A DNA stretch of 64,000 nucleotides, from positions 48,082,306-48,146,305 of the forward strand of contig CM048848.1 of NCBI GenBank assembly GCA_026545225.1, written 5' to 3'. The DNA comes from Cornus controversa. Taxonomy: Eukaryota > Streptophyta > Magnoliopsida > Cornales > Cornaceae. A model generated the notes under the pieces. It was not told the DNA's origin. It saw only the letters and a program-made list of their open reading frames with translations, and did not search any database. Of this stretch, positions 45,933 through 58,109 are shown piece by piece (position 1 is the first letter of the stretch; each line of letters starts with the position of its first letter). A program made the position numbers and the translations under genes.

Positions 45933-46829
45933 GTTTTAAGTCCGATTACATTTAAAAGTGAGCAAGTGTGTGTAAGTTTCTTGCTACAGAATAAACCAAA
46001 ATTTGAAAAACACTAGAAACTTAAATAAGAATATCTTATTTTTTATTAATTTTAGATACGTTGACATTTCTTTGTATTTGAAAATTTTAGGTGATCTTTC
46101 GTATAATTTGAAAACTCACCTGTTTTTGTGAGACACTTTTTCAAATACATAATAAGTAAAACTCACATAAAAATCTCTTACCATTCGCTCATTTAATATA
46201 ACATTGTCAGTTGAGCAAGTATCTTATCATTCCTCACCTGAATCTATTACATTGGGTGCCTTCTAACCCTAATTTAGCTAATCTTTTACTCTATCAATAT
46301 AGAAAATCTGGTATTGATATTTTTTGAGAAAATCTGAACATATGCAAAGCAGTACCACAAGTGAGAACTTAATTATTGAATTATATATGTATATATGCGT
46401 GTGTGTGTCTCTTTATAATATGTATAAACTTCTGAAGTTGGATATGTTTCAATTTTCTCCTTTTCAGCATTTCGCGTAAGGAAAACATACACTTATTTGT
46501 GTTTCATTAAGACACACACACATCTATGTAAACTTGTCATATACAACAAAATGACAATGTGACAACCTATAAAGGAGCAACACTAGTCTGCCATTAATTT
46601 GACTCTTCCTGCCCCGTCAAAGAAAAATATTGGATGCCTGGCGTATACACTATGTAGTACTCTAAATCAATAAATTTTCACTTTTTTTTTTTAAATAAAA
46701 AATAATTACTTATCAAGTTATCATTGATTGGAAGTACTGCATATTTGCTATCCTCAAGTATCAAATACTTTCTCACACAAGAGCCTCCAACCTTATATCA
46801 TTATATTTGTTAAAAAAAATCATCATATT
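45933..46829. other. AT-rich intergenic DNA
   Basis: No gene or repeat recognised, apart from a TG microsatellite near 46400. Confidence 0.5.
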
Positions 46830-48330
46830 TGTTAAAAAATAAGTTTTTAATCACGTAACATCAAATATTATGATATAATGATAAATAAATAAGAACGAAG
46901 AATTAGGAAAAACACACCAAGAATTATATGTAATTCGGATAAACAAGTTTAGCTAAGTTCACGGAGAGTTTGATTTCAATATATAGATTATAACAATATA
47001 AGTTAAAAGATTGTATCGAGAGTACTCTTAACCTTTAACACATACACCCAACCTCACAAAAAGAAATCACAAATTCTAAATAATAATTATCTTACTAAGT
47101 GCCTACTTAAAACAATGAATGTGACTTCTCAATTTCAAAGAGAGTATTGCCTCTACACAAAAGTTATGACATCTTAACTACAATGAAAGTATTGTTTTTA
47201 CACGAGTTCTCTCATGAGACTACACCTCTCTCAATCTCACAAGTTTCAACTCATTACCTAAGTATCTATTATAGATCAAGTTCTAAACTCAATTTATTGG
47301 TGGACAAGGATTACAATTTCTTGGAGTCCAAGACTTATCGAACAAAAATTTTCTAACATAACACAAGTCTAAAATAAAAACCTATTGATACAGAGATTTG
47401 AAACACAATTCCCAACAATCTTCACCTTGGCTCAAATTCCATCCAGGTAACCATCGATTTCCACAACATTGATCAGTACTTCTCAATTAGTCAAACCTCC
47501 AAGACTCCACCATCTCTACTCAAGCTCTATGCTATGTAACCAAGTTGATTAATTGACTTCACTTGCAACTAAAATCCGTTGCAACATTTGTTGAGACTCC
47601 TTGTGTTTTTTGGATCTCTTTCACCTTTAGTTTCCATCATTCCCTTTCAACGGCCACACTAAGTCGTATTGAAATAGGATGTCCTTCACCCTCCTTTGTC
47701 ATAGGGTGAAGCTATTCTTACCATAAAATCTCTCCACTTTGTACTATGTGGCAATATTATCAGTCATGATTGTCACAAATGCCTAAGACGAACAATATCT
47801 GTGTTATGAAAAAAAATCTAGATAATTTTTATCAAACACTTTGTGTGCACCTTAAATATCTGATACCAATTTGTGGAGAAAATAAGCTTTTAATCACATA
47901 CCACCAAATATTATAATGTAATGATAAGTAATAAAAATGAAGCAATTCAGAAAAACACACCAAGAATTATACGTGATTCGGCTAAACAAGCCTACATTCA
48001 TGGAGAGTCCAATTTCACTATATAGATTGTAACAATATAAGTTGAATGATTGTATCAAAAGTACACTCAACTCTTAACTCTTGTACACCCACTTCACAAA
48101 AAAAAAATCACAAATTCTAAATAAGAATTCTCTTACCAAGTGCTCTCTCAAAATAATGAAAGCGACATCTCAATATCAAAGAGAATATTACCTCTACACA
48201 AAAATTTTCTTATGAAACTACATCTCTCTCAATCTCGCAAGTCTCAACCCATTACTTATATATCTATTTATAAGGTTTAAAATCCAATTCTTCAAGACTT
48301 TGTCTAACAAAATATTTCCTTGCATAATAC
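46830..48330 (-). mobile_element. Short LTR element without coding region (copia-type, non-autonomous)
   Basis: The left LTR 46830-47417 ends CAATTCCCAACA; a purine tract on the - strand (CCAAGGTGAAGAT) adjoins it. The right LTR begins at 47872 (TGTGGAGAAAATAAGC) next to a primer-binding site, TTGGTATCAGA, on the - strand at 47861-47871. The two LTRs match over some 430 bp with many differences, and the right one lacks its outer end. The internal region is only about 454 bp and shows no gag or pol. It is an old, incomplete copy. Confidence 0.75.
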
Positions 48331-50040
48331 AACAAAACAAATTCACGAGTAGGTAGCATTAACATCAGAACCAACTCATTATGTACCGTTAGAGTGACTG
48401 TAGCTTTCGGCATATGATGGAACAATGAAGTTACATGGTCCTCATTTCCCACAAAAATCTTGTGCCAAATTCCACTGCAAATGGTCATAGGAGATGTATT
48501 TAGCCTTCCTGTTCCTCATTAAATGAAATTGGCATCATTTTTGTCCACTTATACATTACATATTTAATATGGGTTCATTCATATTTTAATTGGATTGTCT
48601 CCTAGAATTTGCTATATTATGGTAAATTTCATATTTCCTAAGAACAAAATTAAGTCGTTGATATACGATTTCGTTACATCCTAGAAGAGAGACTTTCATT
48701 GCAAGAATAAAAAAGTAGCAGCTGAAAGACACCTGCAAGAATCAAGAAGTGGTAATTGAAAAGGCACTAAGAATACATTCCGACGATTAAGTTAAAACTT
48801 GGAACAACAATTTGAAACTTGGATCAATAAAGAAAGAACAAAACTTGGTTTCTTCTTTTATAGGAGTTCCTATGTAAGGTATCCAACCTTCTCTAACACA
48901 ACATTTTTCTTCTCCAACAAGTAATTACCTCTCTAGACTTTTTTTTTTTTTTTACGTGCCATTCACACTCCCATAATAGCCCTTTTGACTCCTTTGTCCT
49001 TAGGACTTGTTGTGATTCTGAACTTCTCATATCACAAGCATTTTACAGCAGTAATAACCATTGTTTGGTATGATTCCATGATCAAAAAGTAAAGTTGAAT
49101 TCCTTCTCATCAACCACAACAAACTTGATGGATTCATCCACTACAAGTTCCTCCAAATCTATATGATTGAATGGTGCATTACTTCTTCAAAGAATGAACA
49201 AAAAATAACAATTATATTAGATTCTAACATTTAAGTATATATATATATATACATGTATAATTATTATCAAGGACTTGAATCAGCGAGATGATTCTGTTTA
49301 CATTCAAATATTTGGTCTTAACGAGACACAATTAACAAATGGGGTATAGAGAAACAATATTTTATTTTTTCTATATTTGAAGAGAAAATGTCAACATCTT
49401 TAGATGGGCAAAGGAAGCTAAAGTCATTGCCAATTGAAGAACATGTTGAAATACACCATTCAAAAAAATTGACTTTAAACTTTAAAGGGTATCTTCCCTA
49501 CTTTCATCTTTATTAACTTTGGTAGCATTCAAGCTTTGTTGTGTCGTGTTTTTCTAAGAAAACACATAGCCTTTGCTTTCAGAAGTTAAAATATTCAAGC
49601 AATTCGCCTTTACCACAATTCAGTGGGCGAGTTTTATGAGCTCATTTGCATATGTTGGTTCACACAGTTTCGAGAAGCACACAGAATATGAAAATCTCAC
49701 AGTGTGAGCCAAACTTCTTTTTTTCCCTATTCTTAGGTAAACTTTGAAATGCTGTTGATGCCCTGTTACTTTTTCCTGGAAAGTGACTTAAAAGTTCCCC
49801 ATTTTCAAGTAAGCCAAACAAGACCATTGTCATCTTCTAACTAGAAATTTAGTGGAACCAATCTTTTTCACATACAAAAACAAAAAAATCTAATGTGTTG
49901 AACTAAAGAATACACGTGCTAGGGCAGCGAGAGTAGTACTATGATGAGTGGCCTTCTCGGAAGAAGTGCTCGCGTTGCACCCTTTTTGTCCGATTTTTTT
50001 ACTGTCCGAAAGAAAAGAAAACACCGCTGACCATAACACT
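48331..50040. other. Intergenic DNA and 3' flank of the HD-Zip gene
   Basis: No coding exon recognised. The - strand frame at 48264-48488 has no family features. It contains T-homopolymers (48940) and a TA run (49238-49252). Confidence 0.5.
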
Positions 50041-50065
50041 GGGTTAAGGGCACAAATGATCATGT

Positions 50066-50071
50066 TTTATT
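50066..50071 (-). terminator. Poly(A) signal of the HD-Zip gene
   Basis: A perfect AATAAA on the - strand, 78 bp past the stop codon, in a U-rich context. The likely cleavage site is near 50040-50050. Confidence 0.7.
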
Positions 50072-50148
50072 GCTTTCAAACATACATTACATCAGAGTAC
50101 ATAACATTGCATTACAGAGAAATATAAAAGCCCCCCTAAATGATAAAA

Positions 50149-52136
50149 TCAAAAAGGCCACAGCCAAGAGGGTTGATCTTCAACTGGGAATCCTAGATAA
50201 TAACAATTCACAGGCGTGTCATCGTAGCACCCATCTTCGAGTTTCGGTAAGCATGGTGGTGGCGAAAGGCTTCTGCCTGGATTATCTTCTTCATCTTGTG
50301 AGAAATCAGACTGGTCTGGTTCAAAAACATGAGAAGAATTTGCAGGCTCTAACAACGAAAATCGGTGCCCACCAGCGTAATGTGGGCTCTCCGAATCAAA
50401 AACATCACTTTTGGCTGAAGCCGCTGAACTTGCATCTTCTTGCTTGCAGACCACCACCATTGGCACATTAGATAAGTTTTCAGAAACAGTGTCCAGATTT
50501 GGTCTATGGGGTTCTGCATCCACTGGCTTAATGGGATCAAATTGTTCTACATTGGTCTTGTCTTTCTCTCTGAGAAAATGTTTGTCTGTGAACGAAAGAA
50601 CCTGTGGAAAAGGAACAACTGGAACATTAACAAGAAACTTTTAACCCCAACTAGCACTTGAATTAAAAAAACTACAGTTTTATTCAAATTAAGTTACAAA
50701 AAAGGCCTAAGTTCAAAGAAAAAGTGTTCTATAGTTCTTGAAAACTGTTTTCAGAAAACCGAATTAAACAAGCCCGAGTTCTCTTTTTAATAAAGATTAC
50801 CTCATTTTCAAGTTTTATTCAAATTACGCTACAAAAAGGCCAAATTTCAAAGAAAAGTGTTTGATAGTTCTTGAAAATTGTTTTCAGAAAACCAACTAAA
50901 CAAGTCCCTAGAGTTCTCTTTTCAAGAAAGATTACCTCTTTTTTCAAGGTTTCATTCTCCTTGAGGAGGCAATCATAGTCGGCCTTGAGCTTATCAAAGC
51001 TTGATTTCAAAGAATCATAGTCCTTCTCAAGCTGTTTGGTCTTGAACCGGGCACGGCGGTTTTGAAACCATATGGCAACTTGCCGAGGCTGCAAAGCAAG
51101 TTCCTTGGCAAGCTGGACCTTCCTCTCCGGTTCCAGCTTATTCTCCACCTCGAAATTCCTCTCAAGGAACTGGACTTGATCTATTGTAAGACGCCTTTTC
51201 TTCTCGGGTTGATGAAAGCAACCATCATAATCCTCATTGCCATTTTCTTCATTGTCAATTGGAGGAAAAAGCAATCTATCTGCTGTGTTCCCTCCTCGAG
51301 CATCGTCGAATTTAACTATGGATGTTGAACCTGAACCAGAGTCACCTAGATATGAGATGAACATTATAGCATACATTTGTCATGCAAAATTCACAAGTGG
51401 GTAATCCAAAGGAGGAGGTTTTATTGAGTCTTTTTCACTCCCATTAAGTGTTCCATTACTAAATCTTTCTGTTTCATCTTCTACTGTATGTTATTCATAA
51501 TATAAAACAAGGAAGACTAATAAACCAGAAGAAAATAATACCAGCTTTTATGGTACACTGCAAGCTAAAAATTCCATTACAAAACAAAGAAGATCAACAA
51601 CATAGACAACAATTTTACAATAATAAGCTAATATAATATAGAATAAATTCAAAGTTTCAACACTTTCAGTTTCAGTTCATCTTAAAGAATAAGTAGAGCT
51701 TCTCTGTTTATCATTACTATAAATTAATCAACAACTAAACCAACCAATATATATATATATATATGGCATTATAAACTAGGAAAATTTGACCTTCAGTAGC
51801 AGAAAAGAAAACATTTTAGTACAATAAAGAACATATATATCAGAGGTTACAACAGATTTAGATGTGTTGAAATTTCAGCTGATTTACATATAAAACAACA
51901 AACAGAAAATTAAAATAATTCAAAAACCAAAACCAATCATTGGTAATTGTAAAAAGAAGATTAGAATAGCAATTTATATGAAAGAATGGTAGTAGAGAAA
52001 ATTTACCATGAAAAGAAGGGGAAGAGTTGGAAAGCCAAAGAGACTCAAGAACCTCAGAATTAGAACAAGGAAGCCTTTCATTTTGGAGTATAGAAGAGGT
52101 CATATTGGAACCACGGTAGACCCTCCCACTTTCCAT
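50149..52136 (-). CDS. HD-Zip class I homeodomain-leucine zipper transcription factor, 330 residues
   Basis: Three exons: 52136-52007, 51345-50936 and 50601-50149. Intron 1 is phase 1 and intron 2 is phase 0. The homeodomain covers about residues 91-146, with the recognition helix text [15 protein letters not shown] (133-147). A leucine zipper follows at once with Leu at 149, 156, 163, 170 and 177. HD-Zip I proteins form dimers that bind CAAT(A/T)ATTG in the nucleus and act in stress, light and growth responses. There is no START or CPSCE motif, which excludes classes II-IV. The C-terminal half is acidic ([28 protein letters not shown]) and ends [13 protein letters not shown], an aromatic AHA-type activation motif. 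A TATA box lies at 52491-52497, so the leader is about 320 bp and very GA-rich. Gene order suggests the ATHB54 (At1g27045) locus; the sequence is of the general HAT5/ATHB1-like type. Confidence 0.95.
50676..50947. repeat. Tandem duplication spanning the exon 2-intron 2 junction of the HD-Zip gene
   Basis: Copy 1 is 50676-50810 and copy 2 is 50811-50947, period 135. Each begins AGTTTTATTCAAATTA and ends GATTACCTC. On the - strand, copy 2 contains the true splice donor GAG|GTAATC at 50936/50935. Copy 1 carries the same donor sequence, GAG|GTAATC, at about 50801/50800, with exon-like text before it. Confidence 0.92.
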
Positions 52137-52490
52137 AGCTTTTTCTTACTTGAATTTGAATTTTCTAGGGACTCAAACAGTCATATTTCTTTTCTCTTTT
52201 TTTTTTTTTTTGTTTGAAGAAGAAGAAGAATAAGAAGGAGAGTTAAATGGGTTGAAATTGATCTACGGCTTGTGACGGAAGAAGCTGGTGATGAGGATTA
52301 TAGTAATGTGAAAATTATGAGAGTATGCAGAGCTCACACCCATCACTCAGAAGAAGCACAGAAAAAGAGAGACAGAGAGAAAAAGAGAGTCAGAGAGAGA
52401 GAGAGAGAGATTGCAGGGGAGGATGAATCAGATGAGAGAGAGGGAGACAGAGGAGAGAGAGTTCTCTGGGTAGGAGAGCCAGATGGGGCC

Positions 52491-52497
52491 TTATAAC
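52491..52497 (-). promoter_or_regulatory. TATA box of the HD-Zip gene
   Basis: TTATAAGG on the - strand, about 355 bp upstream of the ATG, followed by a GA/TC-rich leader (52380-52460). It is the best TATA candidate in the flank. The start site is inferred to be near 52460. Confidence 0.55.
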
Positions 52498-52950
52498 AAG
52501 GAGGGACTTCCCTTCTTGGTAAACAGGCTATAGCTTCCGAAGTTACTATAACACCCCTCCTACGGCAATATTACGAAAAACAAAACCCAAAAAATAGATA
52601 TACAATAATAGAAGAACGGTAAAATTAAACACTAACATAGTTAATTTTACAAGATCAATGTACAATATTAAAGCAGTTGGTATAATACTTTTAATAAAAA
52701 ATAATGAATTTTTTTTTTTTGTTATAAGGAAAAAAAATTTGAGTTTGAAAGTTGTGTATAGTCATTTTTAATACCAGTTTTCTTATTGAATACCACTGGA
52801 CTCCATGTACTGGAAAAATCTCACCACTAATAACTCTCCATTTCATATTATTTTCTAAAATAATGTGAAATAGAATTTTAATATTAGTGGGATTCTTATA
52901 AATAGGGAATCCCCGAGTATTCAATAATTATTTCATACAATGCTCTTAAG

Positions 52951-53928
52951 TTCCGTTTGGATAAACAAGAGAGAAAAAAAAATGAGATGATGACTTTAGT
53001 TATGAGAGAAAAGAAAGAAAGAAAATGATAACTTTGGTTATGAGAGAAAAGAAAATAAAGTAGAGGATAACAATAATCTCTATTTATGTTTGGATAAATA
53101 TAAGATAAAAGAAAAGAAATGACAATATTCTTGGATAAGATAGGTAAGTGAAAAGAAAAAAAAGGATAACAATCAAATTACTATCATACCCTTTTATATT
53201 TAATGGAACATGAGTGGAATAACAATTTTCTCTTTCTAATTGTTGAGGGTAGTTTCAGAATTATGAAAGTACTACTTAACTCACTATCATTTTCCTCCCA
53301 ATCTTCTCATTTTTGGAAGGATAGAGTATAAGGGATTAGGAGGGTAACTATCCCTCCAAATCCCTCTCAATCGTCTCATTTCTCTTCATTTAAAGTACCA
53401 AAATACATAACACACTATCCTCTCCTTTCTTTTCTCTCCTTATCATTCCAAATCCTTTAATCCAAACGATGCCTCACGCTTCGTTTAGATTGAGGGATTC
53501 AGAATGATAAGGAGAGAAAAGAAAGGAGATGATAGATCATGTTGTGTTTGGATAGACATCATTAAAAGAAAAGAAAGAATAAGGAGTTATCCCTCATATC
53601 TCATCATCCCAAAAATGGAAAGACTATGAGGGAAAGTATAGTGTTTAAGTAGTACTTCCGTAATTTCAAAACTGCACTCAACAATTAGAAAGAAAAAATT
53701 ATTATTCCACTCATATCCCATAAATATAAAAGGATATGATAGTAATTTAGTCATTATCATTTCTCTCCCCTATCTTATCCAAACAAGAATACTATTATCT
53801 CCTTTCTTTTCTCTCATATTTATCCAAACATGAATAGAGTTTATTGTTATCTTCTCCTCTCATTTCTTTTCTATCAATACTAATGTTATCATCTTCTCTA
53901 TTTTTTCTCGTGCCTATTCAAACGAAGC
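52951..53928. mobile_element. Foldback transposon, nearly 1 kb palindrome, upstream of the HD-Zip gene
   Basis: The two halves (52951-53470 and 53476-53928) are reverse complements along most of their length. The tips are TTCCGTTTGGATAAAC and, in reverse complement, GCTTCGTTTGAATAGG. Mid-arm TTTCTAATTGTTGAG pairs with CTCAACAATTAGAAA. The centre pairs GATTTGGAATGATAAGGAG with its complement. CTTAAG flanks both sides (52945-52950, 53929-53934). A diverged copy of the surrounding DNA without the insertion lies at 54375. The element has no coding frame. Confidence 0.87.
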
Positions 53929-53934
53929 CTTAAG

Positions 53935-54570
53935 AAAACTTAAGCTTTTCATCTTTCGCTTCGAAATGAGAGGAAATATCAGTCCATGGCATGCTTTGTT
54001 TTTAATATCAATTGACTAACCTTTTCACAAGTCTCATGAAATTTTTTATTATAAGGTATTAATGAGTCTAACCATAGTTTCTTGTGTCATTGACAGCACA
54101 CAAAAAATATTGGGTACTTCGGGGTATCGTATCCTAGACCAATGGTGAATTGTTAAGTTTTATTATCAATTTTTTCATTGATCGGGGTACGGTACCTCTA
54201 GAGTTTTGAATATTTTTCTTTTGCACAATCTTTTAAGTTTTTTTTTTCTAGGTCAATTGCACAATCAATATGTATGACTAAAAAAAATCTAAATTAAACT
54301 CATTCTTTCGTTTGATAGTGAACATTTCATAAACATTGTTTATAATTTTCATTCTTTCATATTAAACTGAGAATGCTCTTAAAAAGACTTGAGCTCTTCA
54401 TCTTTTATTTCAAAAAGAGAAGAGATATCAATAGATGACGTGTTTTGCTAATTATTTAAAATCAAATGACTAATTATAGGTAATTGCCTTTTCATAAGTT
54501 TCATAAAAAAATTAAAAAAATTACTATAAGGTACTAATGAGTCTAATCACACCTTCTAGTATCTTTGTGT
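53935..54570. repeat. Two diverged direct copies of a sequence of about 190 bp
   Basis: Copy 1 (52937-52950 plus 53935-54110) and copy 2 (54367-54570) share ATGCTCTTAA, CTTCATCTTT, TTTTCATAAGT-type text, AAGGTA(T/C)TAATGAGTCTAA and more. Copy 1 is split by the foldback element. The origin is unknown; it may be part of a decayed LTR. Confidence 0.75.
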
Positions 54571-55283
54571 TAAAGGGTTGTTGTCTTACATTGGATCCGA
54601 ACGAAGAATGTCTTTGAATTATAAGTATGAGTATGCAACACCACCCAACAGCTTAAGCTTTTGGATCGATGGCAAGCATCCAACCCTTTAGAAGTGATAT
54701 CAAAACAGGCCTAATCTTTGATCCAGTGTCACACTAAGCACCCACATAGGAGGTGTCCGAGTCCAAGGTGTTACTGGATTCTCAACACCTTGTTACTGTG
54801 ATCTCTTAAGTATGCTAGAGAGTTCTTCTACCACATCGAATTCAGATGGAAAGTTTAAGCTTTTGAGTCAAATGGCAAATGTCGGACTTGTTACACCTTG
54901 TTACCATGATCTCTTAAGTTTCATTTAATTTTTTGGATCAGTGTGCGATGTATACAATACCAAAATCGATATGTATGACTACAAAAAAAATTTAAACTCA
55001 TTCTTTTGTTTGATTGTCAACTTCAAAAAATAAGTGTGTGGCTGAAAATTGAATCACCGAACAAGACACAAAATTTATGAATCCTACCATGCGTTAATAG
55101 TGGGCTCACAAATTTTGTGTCTTGTATAGTTCAAATTTCACTTCCCCAACCATTTACTCATCAACCTTTTATAGCATTCTTTGGTAGGGTCAAGTGACTC
55201 AAGTAGGGTCAAGTTCATTTCTAGTGCACGGGTAAGATGAGGTTTTGTACTAACTTGTGGACATATTTTGGATTAGAATAAAT

Positions 55284-55331
<48 letters not shown>

Positions 55332-57347
55332 TAAATTTGAATCAAGAAAATTAAATTTAAAACTTGTAGTTTCTTGTTGCAACAATTGTTGGAACCAGAT
55401 AAATAAAAAGTGACAATTTTAAATTATAAGAGGAAAATAATAATATCCTGAAAACAAGATTTAAGAAATTATGAATAATTTCAAATCAAGTGTGTCATGT
55501 ATAGGCTCACACTAAGCCTTTTTTATAAGTGGCTCACACTAAGCCCCTTTTATAGGCTCCATATTTATGAGTGCTTAAATAATGTATTTAATCAAGCAAC
55601 GCAAGAGTCAGGGGTTACAAATCATTTATGAGTGATTAAATATAGACATAATGATAGAAGACTAAAAGACAGGAGTTACAACTGTTATAAATGATGAATT
55701 AACTACGGAATCTTAAGAGACGAGAGTTACAAGAAGCCCAAAAGTATTCTTATTAATGAATGATTAAGTGAGCTGATATTGACACTCCACCAATATCCTC
55801 TGCACTTCACCTCCATCTTTTTTTTTTTAAATAAAATTACAAGGGTATCTCTTTATTATGCAATTTTTTATTCTTGTATTTTTAATACATTGATTACCCT
55901 TATTTGATAAGGTTAGAATTATTTACTCCAAAATGCAACTTTTCTCTCACATTCCCTCTCTCTTTTGGCATGAAAATACTTCTTCTCTCTCACATTCCCT
56001 CTCCCCTCAATGTTTGAGTTAGAGGAAGTCATTGAAATTATTAAGACAAGCACTATTGAAGAGATTTCAGAAATTTATGAATCACTCAACCCTAATTTTC
56101 ATAATAATGTGATTTTTTTTTCTACTTTAATCTTCAGACTATATTGTTTGAGTTGATTTTTAAAATTTTATTTCTTCTTGTTGAATCAATTTATCAATAT
56201 TTATTTTAGAAGTAGAAAAGTTTAGGATTCAATATGATGATTTAGAAAATATCGATCAAATGCATGTGATTGGGATAATAAAAGTTACGTGATTAGATAA
56301 GTTGAAAAGAAGTTGTTAATAATATATTACCTAGAGAAATATTAAAAAAGTATTTGAATTGGAAACAAACATTATATCAATGAATAAAACCTATTTGAAA
56401 AAAAATGAATTGTATGTAAAATCAAAAGAAAGTTTAATTTTACTTAAATAAAAATTATAATATATAATTCTTTAAGAAAACTAAGGAAAGCTTTTTTATT
56501 TTAATACGGAACTTTTAGAAAGTAAAAGATGAAAAGAGAAAAACATGACTCTATGAAATCATTTTCCAATTGTAGTTGTCTTAATTTAGCTAAGGAGTCT
56601 TTGCACCAAAATTTCAAAAAAAAAATAAAATTAATATGATATTTTTCTTCCTTTGCTTTTATTTTTATCCCTTCCTTTTTGTTTCGTTTGTTCACAAATT
56701 GATGATACGTTTTTAATTTTTAATTTATGTTATTACATGTTGGGTGAGTAAAAGACAATATTTTAAAATTTGGATTTTTTAGTTATATAGGATAGAAACA
56801 CGAACAACAAGTTTCAATTGAAAAATATCGAAACTACAGTATCCGGCCGTATGGTAATAAGTGGATTGTTATATTGTAAACTTAAAGCAAAAACAAGATC
56901 AACCACAAATTACTTGGAATAACAAGGATGCAATTGAAAAAACTTTTTTTTAAGAAAGATAAAATAGAATTAGAATTAAGTCGTGATTTAGAAGGGCAAC
57001 TAGGGTACTAAAAATATAAGAATCAAAGATGGTATAGCAGATGATCACTTTTATAATTTTACTTTAAAAGAAAGGATAAGGGTGAAGTGCCAAAGAAATT
57101 GGTAGAGTGTAAATATCAACCTCCATAATTAAATGATATATTTAATCACAAAATCAACAAATTATGAATATTTATTTTTGTAATTGATCAAGAGAGATGA
57201 AAGAGACCACTGCAAGTTTAAAATATATGCAATTTTGAAACGTGTTTTAACATCAAGTACATTTATAACACCATGTTGTGATAATCTTTACCTGTAATTG
57301 AATCAGTGTTGCTAACTTCATAATAGGCAATTAGGCTTAAAGAGTTA
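54571..57347. other. Repeat-derived, AT-rich intergenic DNA
   Basis: No gene recognised. At 54590-54910 the text ACACCTTGTTAC followed by (T/C)(G/A)TGATCTCTTAAG occurs twice, suggesting old LTR-type DNA. A TG/TA/GA compound microsatellite lies at 55285-55332. A short duplication (GGCTCACACTAAGCC) lies at 55505-55545. CTTCTCTCTCACATTCCCTCTC-type text occurs twice near 55935-56005. Confidence 0.45.
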
Positions 57348-58109
57348 CAAGGCTGGCCCTGGGCCAGGCGGTGGCCTAGGGCCCCCAAATTTGGAGGGCC
57401 TCCAATTTTTGCCCAACTATACTTTTGGGCCTTATTTAAAAAAAATACTAATTGGCGTCTTTTAAAAGAAATACTAATGGAGCCTCTTTTAAAAGAAATA
57501 CTACTAGGTCTCATCTAAAACTACTATGCCTCATTTTTAAAATAAAAAAAAATTTACTAATTATTGTTGATAGAGAGTATTGGACCTCATTTTAAAAATA
57601 AATAAAAAAAATTATTGGTTCAATTACTATATGCACTTTTTTTTTTGTTTCTTATTCTTTCTTCACAAGTCACAACTCGTTTCTTCTTCTTTCTTCACAC
57701 CAGCACTCAGCAGCAAGCTTTTCCTCTCATTTTGCTAGCCGCAAGCAACTTATTTTCTCTCATTTTTCCTCTTCTTTCTTCACTTTAATTGATAATTTTG
57801 CAGCTCAAAATGCAAGACGATCACATTTACTTTGATATGAAGTTCAATTTTGATTTTTGTGACTAAGGTATGTTGAATATTTTCTTTTAATTTTTTTATG
57901 TGAACTGAATCATGCTATTTATAATGTACCAAGACAAGAATTTTTTTTATTTTCAACATTAATATATTTTATGTGATTATCGTCTCATTTTGATAAATAT
58001 TTTGCACTCCTATAAAATTTATGCGCATGTGAAACTTTATGTATAAAGGGCCTCATTTAAAAGTCTGCCTAAGGCCTCTCAAATTTTTTGGAATCTCAGG
58101 GCCGGCCCT
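57348..58109. mobile_element. hAT-like element with GGCCGGCCC palindromic ends and perfect 8-bp duplications
   Basis: Ends CAAGGCTGGCCCTG and, in reverse complement, CAGGGCCGGCCCTG. Identical duplications AAGAGTTA at 57340-57347 and 58110-58117. GGCC-rich words (GGCCTAGGGCC, GGGCCTCC, GCCTAAGGCC) mark both ends against an AT-rich interior. It is 762 bp with no transposase. Confidence 0.92.

Noticed and set aside
50070-50471. 133-codon + strand open frame opposite HD-Zip exon 3
   Set aside because: Antisense shadow of a well-supported exon; no domain, no promoter.
51062-51328. + strand 88-codon open frame
   Set aside because: Shadow of the homeodomain exon on the other strand.
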